A DNA stretch of 64,000 nt, taken from contig CM016929.1 of assembly GCA_006247105.1 (NCBI GenBank), forward strand, positions 930,001 to 994,000, given 5' to 3'. The position numbers and the translations under genes were made by a program. The stretch comes from Giardia muris. Its lineage: Eukaryota > Fornicata > Diplomonadida > Hexamitidae. The notes under the pieces were generated by a model. That model saw nothing but the letters and a program-made list of their open reading frames with translations, had not been told where the DNA came from and did not search any database. Positions 8,216 to 17,504 of the stretch are shown piece after piece (the stretch's first letter is position 1; the number at the start of each line of letters is the position of its first letter).

Positions 8216-11200
8216 ATGACCAGTTTTGACCCAGTTTCCTTGCTCCCGGCGCACCTCCGGGCGATTTATGGGCTCAGAGGTGGGTCTCGGAGTGCAAGTC
8301 CCTCGCGGATGCAGCCACAACCATCGGAGCCGACCTCCGAGGAGTCGACGCGTCCTACTTCTAGTCGGTCGTCCATTTCGTCCTTACCGACCCAGAGTAC
8401 GAGAAAGGAGACTATCGTCCCGTCGTTCTTGCATGATTGGACGGTACCTCCGAGTCTTGAGGATATCCGAGCACATGTCCATGGAGAGCGTGTGGCAGCG
8501 TTGGCGAGTGCAGCGGTCATCCTGATACAACGGCGGGTACGACTCCTGACGCGTGGGAGAGTGCTTCTGGCTCTCCTCGAGACTGTCGGCAGACGAGCAC
8601 TCGAACGCCCAAGACTCTGGCTTCGTGGCTGGAGAATATATACCCTAATCGTGCGTGTTGATCGACGGGTCGCGGGGATCATCGTGCTCCGTCTCCTTTG
8701 TGCTGAGGCTTTCATTCGGCAACGACGACGTCAGAATATCGAGGCGGCCTACCTCTTCTTCGCCAGGCGCTGCTTCGACAGGGTCGTGGAGGCAGCACAC
8801 GTCAATGTTCGTCTCAACGGCTATGCGGAAGAGCTTCTTCTGCGCCGGAGGCTTGCACAACAGCGGCGGGCCTTCGCCTTCCTTCAGTTCTTTGGTAGGT
8901 ACACTCGGGGCTATCGGGAGCACCTGCATGCGCTAGCCCAGGGTGCGTTCGCGGCGCTTGCGAGCCGGTATGATACGGCCGCCTCCGCGAAGGTGCTATA
9001 CCGCTACATAGACGTGGACTTCATAGGCTTAGCGGCTTCTTCCGCCACGGGCTTCCCAGAAAACGCGTACATTTCAGGCTTTCGCCGCCGGATCAGTCAT
9101 GCCGTCAAAGCCGTTTTGCGTTTCCGTCAACGGCTATATAGAGAGACGATCATACGGCGCCTGATGATCGGGTGGCGCCGCACGATTGCAATGCTTCGGA
9201 TTCGGCGCCGGTTCCTCCTATCGACATATGACAAGATTTTCGTCGCCGCCTTCTACCGCTGGCAAAGCCTCGCCCGGGGACGGCACCGGATCCTTCTGAC
9301 CTGCTTGCGGCGTTGGCAGGCGTTCACAGACCAGGAGCAGATGCAACAGTATCGCACACTCCTTGCAGCCCAGTTCCGGATTCGGACGCTTGTGAAGGTC
9401 CACCTCAAGGCCTGGCAGACGTACTGCTTGTCGCGGCGCGTCGTCTGGCTCGTCTCGGCCGCCTTCATGCTCCGACGCTTCTCGATCATCCAGTTCTTCC
9501 TGAGAACGCTACTCCTCCTCGCCCATGGAAACTACCTCTTTGACCGGAACGCCGGTATCTTCATGCGCATGCGGTACGTAGGTCTTTACGGGACCCCTAG
9601 CCAGATGAAATACGATGCAGATGGATATATTATTGTCCCAGACCACCTTCAGGACGGGTTCGTCCTCGATTCCTATGATGACGAGTTCTGCTTGAAGTAC
9701 AAGCTACTACAGCGGCTCAAAGGGATTATTTACCGCCGCCGAGCTTTTGTACGCTTCTGTTTACTTGCTCAGGCGGCAGAGCGCATTTGCCTACAAAAGC
9801 TCTGCCTACGACAATGGTTTCGCTTCCTTTCTCTTGCACGCGAGGGTTTGATCACAAGTGATGACGAGAATGGCGCGGAGAACGTCTTTCTCACGAGTGT
9901 GCGGAACTCAAGCTCTCCAACCCCACAGGGAAGCTTCTCCGGGTCTCTTTTCAGGATGCTTCGTAACCGGAAGACCGTTGCGGCTCTTGTTTCCCTCTCC
10001 CATATGATGACGATCGGAAACCTTGCCTCCTTTCTTACCTCGATCTCCGCACTCAACGCGCCTTGCTTTCGGTCTTTCCTTGTCGAGCTCTTTGGGCGGT
10101 CGACGCGTGTCCTCGAACAACAGGCTCGGCAGCAGCAGCTCCGCTTCCTTGAGGTACACGATCCTGAGCTATCTGGGATGAGCGTATGTGTCGGGGTTGG
10201 AGATCGTCGGGATACAGAGCTAGTCCTCTCCCTTGCCCTCATCCGTGCCACACGGCTCAAATATGTCTCTTTTGGTATCCCTCAGGCCTCAGAGGCCGCA
10301 GGTCAGTATCTTGAGGCGACCCACCATGGACGACGAGAGGCGCTGTTACAGGCACTCACTGGGAGTAGCCTCGAGTCGGTCTACGGAATTGTCAATAGCT
10401 TTGGCGCACTGCAGCGCGTGATGGGGATGGAGGCCCTACTCCTAGAGCGAGTTTCGGGACCCGAGTCGACTCCGACAGACTATGGAAAGGTCATTCGGGA
10501 GTTGTTACAGAACGACGCTCTCGTGGTATCCCTTTTTCACGAGAAGCGAGAGATTCTTGATGGGTTGCTACGGCTCGGCACGAGCACTTCGGGGGAGGCG
10601 TGCTATGTGCAGCAGTTCACCCGCGAACGCACCTATTTCCTAGGTGACGATAAGGATACCACGGAATTGATGCGCTTTGACGCGCGGGCCGCCAATTGCA
10701 TCCTGATGCAGCGACTCATCTCAGCGTTCACAGCCGAGCTCACGAGAAGCCTCGTGAATCAGATACAAGAAGGCACTGAGAAGAAGGCCAAAGACTCGGA
10801 TACAGGTGTGGATTCAGGTGCGATATCAGTTCCGACGTCGACGGACGACGTCATTCCAACGATTGGACGGCGGGAACGCGCTCTCAAACGTGCCCTCTGT
10901 AGCTGCTTCGAGACTCCTGCACAACAGCAGGCGGTTGGAGCGGGTCCCGGACAGAGCTATGCCGCAGAGGCGTACTGCGACATCTGTAATGGGTGCCTTT
11001 GCCTCGTCTGCGGCTGTTCTTATCGTTGCATTTGCCTGAACAACGGGATCATTCGCCGTGTCCTCATCCAGACAGCGTACGGAAACGTTTCCGAGGCCCA
11101 GTTCAATCGCCTTAACTTTGCACTCGAACAGCTTGCGGCGTTTGGGCTCACCAACCGGCCTGTAACCCTCGACGTTCGCAAGGAGCTTCAACAGGCGGAA

Positions 11201-14200
11201 CGCTGCTTTGTCCGTAAGGGTCGTACCCTCGTCCTCCGTAGGCAGCTTAGTACCCAAACCCTTCGGGCTGCCCTCATCAATGGCCAGCTTGGTCCCTCCA
11301 TCTGTCAGAAGAGTGTCAAGGAGCCTGAAATGAGTAAGTCTGATGAGGAGGCACATCCTGGAAAAGAGAAGGTCAAGGGCAAGGGTAAGTTGAAGGAGAA
11401 CGAGAAGGAGGAGGGTGGCTCTAACTATGAAAATCGTGACTCGTCAGATCCACCAACGCTTGTTGCACGCAAGCCACCGCGTAGAAAGAAGCGGGGCGGC
11501 AAGGGACCTCAGCCATTGAAGATACCACGCTCTCCGAAAGATAGTAATCATTCCACCCCCAAGGTAGCGAAGAAGCACAAGACTAAGGGCCTTCTGGAGG
11601 CACTCACTCTCAATCCACCTGCAGATCTTCGTATCGACCGTTCTGCGGACTTATTACTGACGTGCGCGGACCGCGAAACGCTGGAGCTGTTGCAGATCGC
11701 AACGCATGTGAAAATCAATGCTTCTGCTTCGGAAGAGCAGAGCAAGGAGGGTCGGGGAGTGACTGGGACTAAAGGCGGTGCTGAAGCTACTGCTAACACA
11801 CAAGTGACTGGGGATGGTGAAACTTCACCCACGTCTCTTCTTGATTCCCTACCAGACGGCCAAACACATACTGGCACGCCTCGTGGCGATATCTTCCTGA
11901 GTCCACGTTCACGGGACAGGCAGGAAAAGGAATCCATACCAGACGTGAACCTTCTCTCAGACATTCTTCTCTACCAACGGGACATTCAAATAGCAGTCAA
12001 GAAGAAGGAAGAGAAGAGAGAGGAAGATGGGGCTGAATCGAAAGCGAAGGAAGAGGCAAAGAAAGAGAGCGATGTCAGTGATATGGAGACGGAGAAGGAA
12101 GGTGCAGCACTCAAAAATGTGTCGACCGTACCGCCTTCCATGTGCGGTGATGACATCAAAGAAAAGCCTACAGACCTGCCTCGGGGCGATTTCGAGGGGG
12201 GATCCTCGGCCACGTTTCACCACAATGCTAGTATTTTGGGCCATGGTCAGCCTCGACGGAAGGCTATTATTGCCATCGGTGGTGCTAAACCTCTAGGGGA
12301 TCAGCTTTTGGCCAATCATTCCACTTCTAATCCCACGTTATCAGTTCCGGACGTATCCACGGGTACTACCAATGTTAGAGACGTTATAAGTGAGATGAGG
12401 GGTATTGAGGAGTCATCTGCACCAACATCTATGCCTACACTTGCACCTATGCCAGCGCCAGACCTAGCATTTGAATCTGAGACTGGACCTGGAGCCAGTG
12501 CCGAGTGGAAGCCTCATAGCAATACCGTCTTGCGACCAAAGCTCTTTCCTACCCGGAAGCATTATTTTCAATCCGATAGCATTGAGATGCCAACTGATGC
12601 AGTTGGAGAACGGCCTCCAAGCGAGCTCTACGATTATGAGGTTCGAAGCCGTCCTCGCATGCCGGGTTTGCAAGGTGTTATCATCGCACAACAGGGTCAA
12701 GGAAAGAAGGGTTGGAGGAATGGAGGCGAGACCAGAACGGGTGGACTTGGTTTTGCTAATCCAATGGGGTCAGTTCCAGACTCAGAACCGGGATTGGAAG
12801 GAATAAGAGAAGAAACCGAAGAAGCGGAGAAAGTGGACCGAGATAATGCGGATAGCTTCCAGTCCATCAACTTCAGCAGTCTTCATGGGGAGGATTCGGG
12901 AGACAGCTCATCTTTCTTGCTACCCTCTTCCTCATTTAAGGAGCGTCGGGCCAGATCAGGGCGTATTCTTGGGGAGATCGATAGTGCTCTAACTGGACTA
13001 GGGATCGAGTCCCGATCCGGTCTCATCCGTTCTCAGAGACTTGGCTCTCCTATCTGGGCCGCTGGAGTGCGTACAACGGATGGCCCCAATGGACTTGATT
13101 CCGTTCTCAGCGACATCTGTGCCCCTGGCTATGTTGATTCGAAAACCTCGGGGACGTTCGATCTTGCCGAGGAAGAGAGACGACTTGAGGATATCCTGGC
13201 GCGCCAGGTGGGCGTTCGAGGCGGATCTTCAGGAGTCTTGACACGTGAGCCTAGTTCTGGTTCCACTGTTAGTCGCTTATTAAGTGCTCGGCCCCCATTG
13301 CCTTCGCGCTGTTCTACTGGCTCAACACTTCGTCGGCCACAGACTGGTCGTGATCTCTGTATAGAAGAGGGATCGGAGAAGACAGATAGCTCCCAGAGAT
13401 CCGACGCCTCGAAGGGCGGTCTCAACCTTGAGCAGAACAAGTTCATAGATCTAGAAGCAGAAGTAGACACGATCACAGACACGGATGCTATGACAGATGT
13501 TGATGCAGGGGCGGATGTAGATACGGATACGGGGATAGATGTACGCACAGACACAGACTCTGATGGCTCGTCAGCGGTCGAGATAGAGATGGATCCCGTT
13601 GAATTAACCACCTCAAGCGTACAAAGGTCGGCTCTTCTCTCTGGAAAGCCACCTCTACCGACCGAGACGCTAGCTGGCGTGAATAGAGCCGTCAATGAGG
13701 CCCGTCAAGCGATCATAGAGCGAGAGCTGAGAAGGAATGTTCGAAGCATGCAAGATGTACGGCTCCAGAAGCCATATGTCCTGAGACCAAAGCCAGTAAC
13801 GCAGCACGAAGACAGACCACGAGATACTTCTCACATAGGCCTTGACAGCCTTGTAACTGGCTCGAAACGTGGGCTTGAGCGAATAGAAAGCCGATTGCAC
13901 TCACTCCAACAACAAAGACGCCGAATCGCACGGATGGACGTCGCCGATAGGATGGAGAAGCTAGTGGCGCTCGACTACGCCCCGGATGTTGATGACATCG
14001 ATGATATTGATGGCACTAGGGTGTATGGGAATGATTCGGGGCTTTTTGTCTCGGATGAGGTGGATGATCAAGATGACCCCTTCGACGCAATCCCGCTTTC
14101 CAAGGGTGCACATGGCGGCAAGTATCAGGTGGATGACGAGTCGTACTATCTGGACCATATCGACCGTTCGGATCGGAGTCGAAGTTCATCACCAATGAAC

Positions 14201-16468
14201 AATAATCAGCGGAGTTCAATACCCCACGCCACGGATGGAGGGCGAAGTATGGTCGTACGAACGTTCTCGCTTGGAGATACCAGCGATGATAGGCGAAAGG
14301 GACGTCTCGTCGTCTCGGCCGCCTCCATGCGTCAGACGGGCGAGTTCAGTACGGGTGCAAGACCGTATGCCAATGAGGTGGCCTACGAGTTTGTCCAGGG
14401 TGTGGGCCTAGCTGAGAGGCATGATCTCAAGAATGTGGCACGGCCTCGGTATGGCAGATACACCGCTCCTTTACACTCAAACGAGGAGGTGAAGGATATG
14501 ATCCATATTAGAACGTATGCCTCCCCAGTCCAAACGCATCTGGCTCGTGCCGTCCGTGAGCAACGCCTCAGGATGCATTCTCCGAACTTTGTCGACCAGG
14601 AACTAGTTTCTTCAGGAGGGATCCGTATCACTCGTAAAAGTATCGCTATCGCCAAGCATAGGCGTAAGACAGAGAGGCGTGACAGTGGGATCACCACCAA
14701 GGGCTTCCCACGACGAGGGCATGAAAACACTTTGAGACCCGCACCCTCAAACTTCTCCTGGTATCGAAGTCGAGTACCTGAACTACGCATCAACCAATTG
14801 GCGTCCCTAACACCAGTTGCACCGGAGCCTACTCATATAGGACCAGCAGTGCCTCTAATCCCACCTGCTCGAGCCATCTTTCGATACATCTCCCAAAAGC
14901 TAGCACATTACAAGAATAGTCGTTATGCGCAACAGACTGCTGGCATCAATTCAAATAGTGGTCTTTCAATCCGCTCTCTTGCTCATGACGTCCCCATAGA
15001 TAAGAAAGCCGCTAATGTCATCCTTGGACGGTTTGAGCCCAAGGTTTCCTTACCATTGGAGCCTCCACAGACTGAACTTCGCTTCACAGCCCCACCACCG
15101 CGTCCCTCCGGCGTAGGACTTGAAGAGGCGCTTGGTGCTCCCTTCTTTACAGACCCACACATTCGGAGTTATGCAAATCTCACAGAATACGTCCCAGTTG
15201 ATGAGGAGGGATTAGCAGATCTCGTCGAGGAGGCTGGGCGTGCAGAAGGACGCCAACATCCACGTCTTCGGTCAATTCCTGGAAGAGAGACACTAGTAAG
15301 TAAGACCTTGCATACCTATGGCGAAGAGGAGACCGATGACGCAGAACGCCTTGCTCTTGAGCTTCGTGTGACTCCCCTTGTCGTACCAGCACAAAGTATT
15401 GACTATGTGACGGATGGGTCATTACGGCTATCAACAACGTGCACAGATAGTCAGAGTCTCCCTGCCGTATCATCGGACCCGTATGGTGGAGGAAACCCTG
15501 CAAATGGCCCACAGAGCTTATCAGACGATGAGTTCTCACGTCTTGTTGTGGCACAGTCCTTTGAGGCCATTAGTAAGCTAACGCAAGTTGCACATGGCCG
15601 GCGGCTGGTTGAGGCACAGCGGATGCACGAACTGGCCGTTTCGAAGATGTACTCTGTCGATGATATTCTCAAAGGCAAGGGCACGCGGCCCTCTAGTTTA
15701 GGGTTGACGTCATCTTTGAAGTTCGCGCGGGATCTGAAGGAGGCCATAGCAGACCTGCATCTCCCACCCATTGAGGTTCCTGTTAAAGGCTGGGGGCCTG
15801 CCTCACCACGTGTTTCCTGGAACGTCAGTAACTCTCGAGCACTAGCGCGAGGCCAAGTGCAAGACACACCTCGCACGGGCTCGATTCGTCTTATCAGTAG
15901 CTATGCTGACCTCCAGGAGTACCTGAGGGTCTTCTGTCTTGGACGGCACCTACTTGGGTCATATGACAGCCCACATCTCTATGGATTGGACGGGCCGAAC
16001 AACTCCATGGTCAGATCCTCGGATCGTCATTACACCGAGCAGTTGAAACCGTTGACCCACAAGAGGTTGGAACGGGCAGCCGTTCATTGCACCCACTTCA
16101 GAGCCGGCCCTACCGTATTGCCTCGTGCACCCTCTCCCACCGTTCCCAAAGCACCCCCGTCCGATGTTGTTGCGCTAAAAGCATATATTCAGATCGTCAA
16201 TCTCAACGGCGACCCAGTTGTGCCTAAGGTACGCCCGCCCGCGCCAGGGCCCGGGCACCTGCTAGCACAGCGGCCGCCACGTGCCAGTATCACTGCCCCC
16301 AGGCATCGAGGCCTTCTTCTTGATCGAGACGTTGAGGCCGAACAGGGAGACTTGCTCCTCTCGGTCCAAGCGGTCTCCCCAGCGCGTCGGAGCTCGCTCG
16401 CCCGTGGGGGGATGTCGCTCCCTCAGCCTCTCGAGCAGCTATGTCGGCCATCCACACCCTCAGAGTAG
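8216..16468 (+). CDS. Giant 2750-aa protein: Sfi1-like helical repeats, Cys cluster, long disordered tail
   Basis: No whole-protein family recognised. Residues ~75-560 consist of Arg/Leu/Trp-rich helices with recurring patterns like FYRWQSLARGRHRILLTCL and LRRWQAFTD, similar to Sfi1 centrin-binding repeats (L-x2-A/F-x2-W spacing) or IQ-like segments. Residues ~600-890 look globular. Near residues 918-945 there is a dense cysteine cluster (YCDICNGCLCLVCGCSYRCI). Residues ~1030-2000 are low-complexity: Lys/Glu runs, Pro/Ser, and an Asp/Thr tract (13465-13570). The remainder is basic and Pro-rich. The frame is open for 8.25 kb without interruption, and codon use matches neighbours. A cytoskeletal or basal-body scaffold is a reasonable inference from the Sfi1-like part, nothing more. 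ATG is preceded by TAATAAAA. Confidence 0.85.
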   Translation: MTSFDPVSLLPAHLRAIYGLRGGSRSASPSRMQPQPSEPTSEESTRPTSSRSSISSLPTQSTRKETIVPSFLHDWTVPPSLEDIRAHVHGERVAALASAAVILIQRRVRLLTRGRVLLALLETVGRRALERPRLWLRGWRIYTLIVRVDRRVAGIIVLRLLCAEAFIRQRRRQNIEAAYLFFARRCFDRVVEAAHVNVRLNGYAEELLLRRRLAQQRRAFAFLQFFGRYTRGYREHLHALAQGAFAALASRYDTAASAKVLYRYIDVDFIGLAASSATGFPENAYISGFRRRISHAVKAVLRFRQRLYRETIIRRLMIGWRRTIAMLRIRRRFLLSTYDKIFVAAFYRWQSLARGRHRILLTCLRRWQAFTDQEQMQQYRTLLAAQFRIRTLVKVHLKAWQTYCLSRRVVWLVSAAFMLRRFSIIQFFLRTLLLLAHGNYLFDRNAGIFMRMRYVGLYGTPSQMKYDADGYIIVPDHLQDGFVLDSYDDEFCLKYKLLQRLKGIIYRRRAFVRFCLLAQAAERICLQKLCLRQWFRFLSLAREGLITSDDENGAENVFLTSVRNSSSPTPQGSFSGSLFRMLRNRKTVAALVSLSHMMTIGNLASFLTSISALNAPCFRSFLVELFGRSTRVLEQQARQQQLRFLEVHDPELSGMSVCVGVGDRRDTELVLSLALIRATRLKYVSFGIPQASEAAGQYLEATHHGRREALLQALTGSSLESVYGIVNSFGALQRVMGMEALLLERVSGPESTPTDYGKVIRELLQNDALVVSLFHEKREILDGLLRLGTSTSGEACYVQQFTRERTYFLGDDKDTTELMRFDARAANCILMQRLISAFTAELTRSLVNQIQEGTEKKAKDSDTGVDSGAISVPTSTDDVIPTIGRRERALKRALCSCFETPAQQQAVGAGPGQSYAAEAYCDICNGCLCLVCGCSYRCICLNNGIIRRVLIQTAYGNVSEAQFNRLNFALEQLAAFGLTNRPVTLDVRKELQQAERCFVRKGRTLVLRRQLSTQTLRAALINGQLGPSICQKSVKEPEMSKSDEEAHPGKEKVKGKGKLKENEKEEGGSNYENRDSSDPPTLVARKPPRRKKRGGKGPQPLKIPRSPKDSNHSTPKVAKKHKTKGLLEALTLNPPADLRIDRSADLLLTCADRETLELLQIATHVKINASASEEQSKEGRGVTGTKGGAEATANTQVTGDGETSPTSLLDSLPDGQTHTGTPRGDIFLSPRSRDRQEKESIPDVNLLSDILLYQRDIQIAVKKKEEKREEDGAESKAKEEAKKESDVSDMETEKEGAALKNVSTVPPSMCGDDIKEKPTDLPRGDFEGGSSATFHHNASILGHGQPRRKAIIAIGGAKPLGDQLLANHSTSNPTLSVPDVSTGTTNVRDVISEMRGIEESSAPTSMPTLAPMPAPDLAFESETGPGASAEWKPHSNTVLRPKLFPTRKHYFQSDSIEMPTDAVGERPPSELYDYEVRSRPRMPGLQGVIIAQQGQGKKGWRNGGETRTGGLGFANPMGSVPDSEPGLEGIREETEEAEKVDRDNADSFQSINFSSLHGEDSGDSSSFLLPSSSFKERRARSGRILGEIDSALTGLGIESRSGLIRSQRLGSPIWAAGVRTTDGPNGLDSVLSDICAPGYVDSKTSGTFDLAEEERRLEDILARQVGVRGGSSGVLTREPSSGSTVSRLLSARPPLPSRCSTGSTLRRPQTGRDLCIEEGSEKTDSSQRSDASKGGLNLEQNKFIDLEAEVDTITDTDAMTDVDAGADVDTDTGIDVRTDTDSDGSSAVEIEMDPVELTTSSVQRSALLSGKPPLPTETLAGVNRAVNEARQAIIERELRRNVRSMQDVRLQKPYVLRPKPVTQHEDRPRDTSHIGLDSLVTGSKRGLERIESRLHSLQQQRRRIARMDVADRMEKLVALDYAPDVDDIDDIDGTRVYGNDSGLFVSDEVDDQDDPFDAIPLSKGAHGGKYQVDDESYYLDHIDRSDRSRSSSPMNNNQRSSIPHATDGGRSMVVRTFSLGDTSDDRRKGRLVVSAASMRQTGEFSTGARPYANEVAYEFVQGVGLAERHDLKNVARPRYGRYTAPLHSNEEVKDMIHIRTYASPVQTHLARAVREQRLRMHSPNFVDQELVSSGGIRITRKSIAIAKHRRKTERRDSGITTKGFPRRGHENTLRPAPSNFSWYRSRVPELRINQLASLTPVAPEPTHIGPAVPLIPPARAIFRYISQKLAHYKNSRYAQQTAGINSNSGLSIRSLAHDVPIDKKAANVILGRFEPKVSLPLEPPQTELRFTAPPPRPSGVGLEEALGAPFFTDPHIRSYANLTEYVPVDEEGLADLVEEAGRAEGRQHPRLRSIPGRETLVSKTLHTYGEEETDDAERLALELRVTPLVVPAQSIDYVTDGSLRLSTTCTDSQSLPAVSSDPYGGGNPANGPQSLSDDEFSRLVVAQSFEAISKLTQVAHGRRLVEAQRMHELAVSKMYSVDDILKGKGTRPSSLGLTSSLKFARDLKEAIADLHLPPIEVPVKGWGPASPRVSWNVSNSRALARGQVQDTPRTGSIRLISSYADLQEYLRVFCLGRHLLGSYDSPHLYGLDGPNNSMVRSSDRHYTEQLKPLTHKRLERAAVHCTHFRAGPTVLPRAPSPTVPKAPPSDVVALKAYIQIVNLNGDPVVPKVRPPAPGPGHLLAQRPPRASITAPRHRGLLLDRDVEAEQGDLLLSVQAVSPARRSSLARGGMSLPQPLEQLCRPSTPSE

Positions 16469-16490
16469 GTGACAAAGGGGAAACGCGAAA

Positions 16491-17504
16491 ATGACCCATG
16501 TCCTTCTCCTAGTCGCCTACACGGGCCGTGAGACGGCTGGGAACGCGTACCAAGGCCCTACGGTCGCCACGGTTGAGCGATATCTCTATGAGGCGCTCGA
16601 GCGCCTGGGGTTATTACCATCCGAGACTACTCCCAATGAGACTCTTGAACGGACTGGACGGACAGATGCCGGAGTGGGCGCACGCGCGATGTTGTATCTC
16701 GCCCGGTTAAGACGCTGGCCGGGACTCTCGGAGGACTCTGCTGGGGAAGTCAATGTCGAGATCGAACCCACAATGTCTCATCTAGTCACGCACCCCGATA
16801 CCCCTTGGGGGTGTACGCCCGAAAGCGTGGCGGTCCTTTCCGCGTCTAGTTGCCCGGTATTTACACTCAACCGATTCCTCCCGAGTTGTCTACGTGTCCT
16901 TGGGGCTAGCCCGGTCGGAGGCGCCCCTACAGGCTTCTCCCCGCGTCACGACTGTGTTGCTCGGCATTACAGGTACGTGCTAGGTCTGCATTGTGATGCA
17001 TCAGCCGTCGCACGTGCCAAGGATGTGGCTCATCGTTTCCTCGGGTCACACGATTGGACTAATTTCTGTCGTTTGGAGCAAGATCAACAAGGGGTATCAC
17101 GCATTCGTCAGATTTATACTGCAACTGTCACCATTGATGATGCTCAACGATGCGTCTTTGAGGTCGTTGGGTCTGCATTCCTCTATCATCAGATTCGATA
17201 TATGGCATCAGCCCTTTTGCACGTCATGGAAGGTCATGTGGACCCGGATTTGATCGCTGAAAGATTGAATCCCGGGATAGATGCGGAACTGGACACATCC
17301 AACTTCAAGCTTGTTCCTGCGTATCTTCTCACGTACTGCCATGGGTATTACCGCCAGAAGCTCCCGCTAGTGATCAGCCTCGCGGCAGAGCGGGAACTTG
17401 GTCTTCACTTTCTTCGTTATCCGGAGTTCGGACTGAATGGGCGAGTCCAAACAACCCCGGACCTAGCGATCCCCTCACGACGGCGTCAGGCACTGAAGCA
17501 ATGA
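16491..17504 (+). CDS. tRNA pseudouridine synthase, TruA/Pus family (closest to Pus3/Deg1)
   Basis: 337 aa. The catalytic motif is present: GRTDAGVGA near residue 55, containing the Asp that attacks uridine; the usual GRTDAGVHA has Gly for His here. Further family blocks: RHYRYVLGLHC, FLGSHDWTNFCRLEQ and the C-terminal FLYHQIRYMASALLHVMEG, which matches the FLWHQVR motif. DWTNFC plus short spacing resembles Pus3/Deg1, which modifies U38/U39 in anticodon stems; Pus1 remains possible. An insertion (~75-120) between the first motif and the middle domain is unusual. The gene ends inside the 3' end of the convergent LisH-WD40 gene, overlapping by 30 bp. The ATG at 16491 follows CGCGAAA. Confidence 0.88.
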   Translation: MTHVLLLVAYTGRETAGNAYQGPTVATVERYLYEALERLGLLPSETTPNETLERTGRTDAGVGARAMLYLARLRRWPGLSEDSAGEVNVEIEPTMSHLVTHPDTPWGCTPESVAVLSASSCPVFTLNRFLPSCLRVLGASPVGGAPTGFSPRHDCVARHYRYVLGLHCDASAVARAKDVAHRFLGSHDWTNFCRLEQDQQGVSRIRQIYTATVTIDDAQRCVFEVVGSAFLYHQIRYMASALLHVMEGHVDPDLIAERLNPGIDAELDTSNFKLVPAYLLTYCHGYYRQKLPLVISLAAERELGLHFLRYPEFGLNGRVQTTPDLAIPSRRRQALKQ

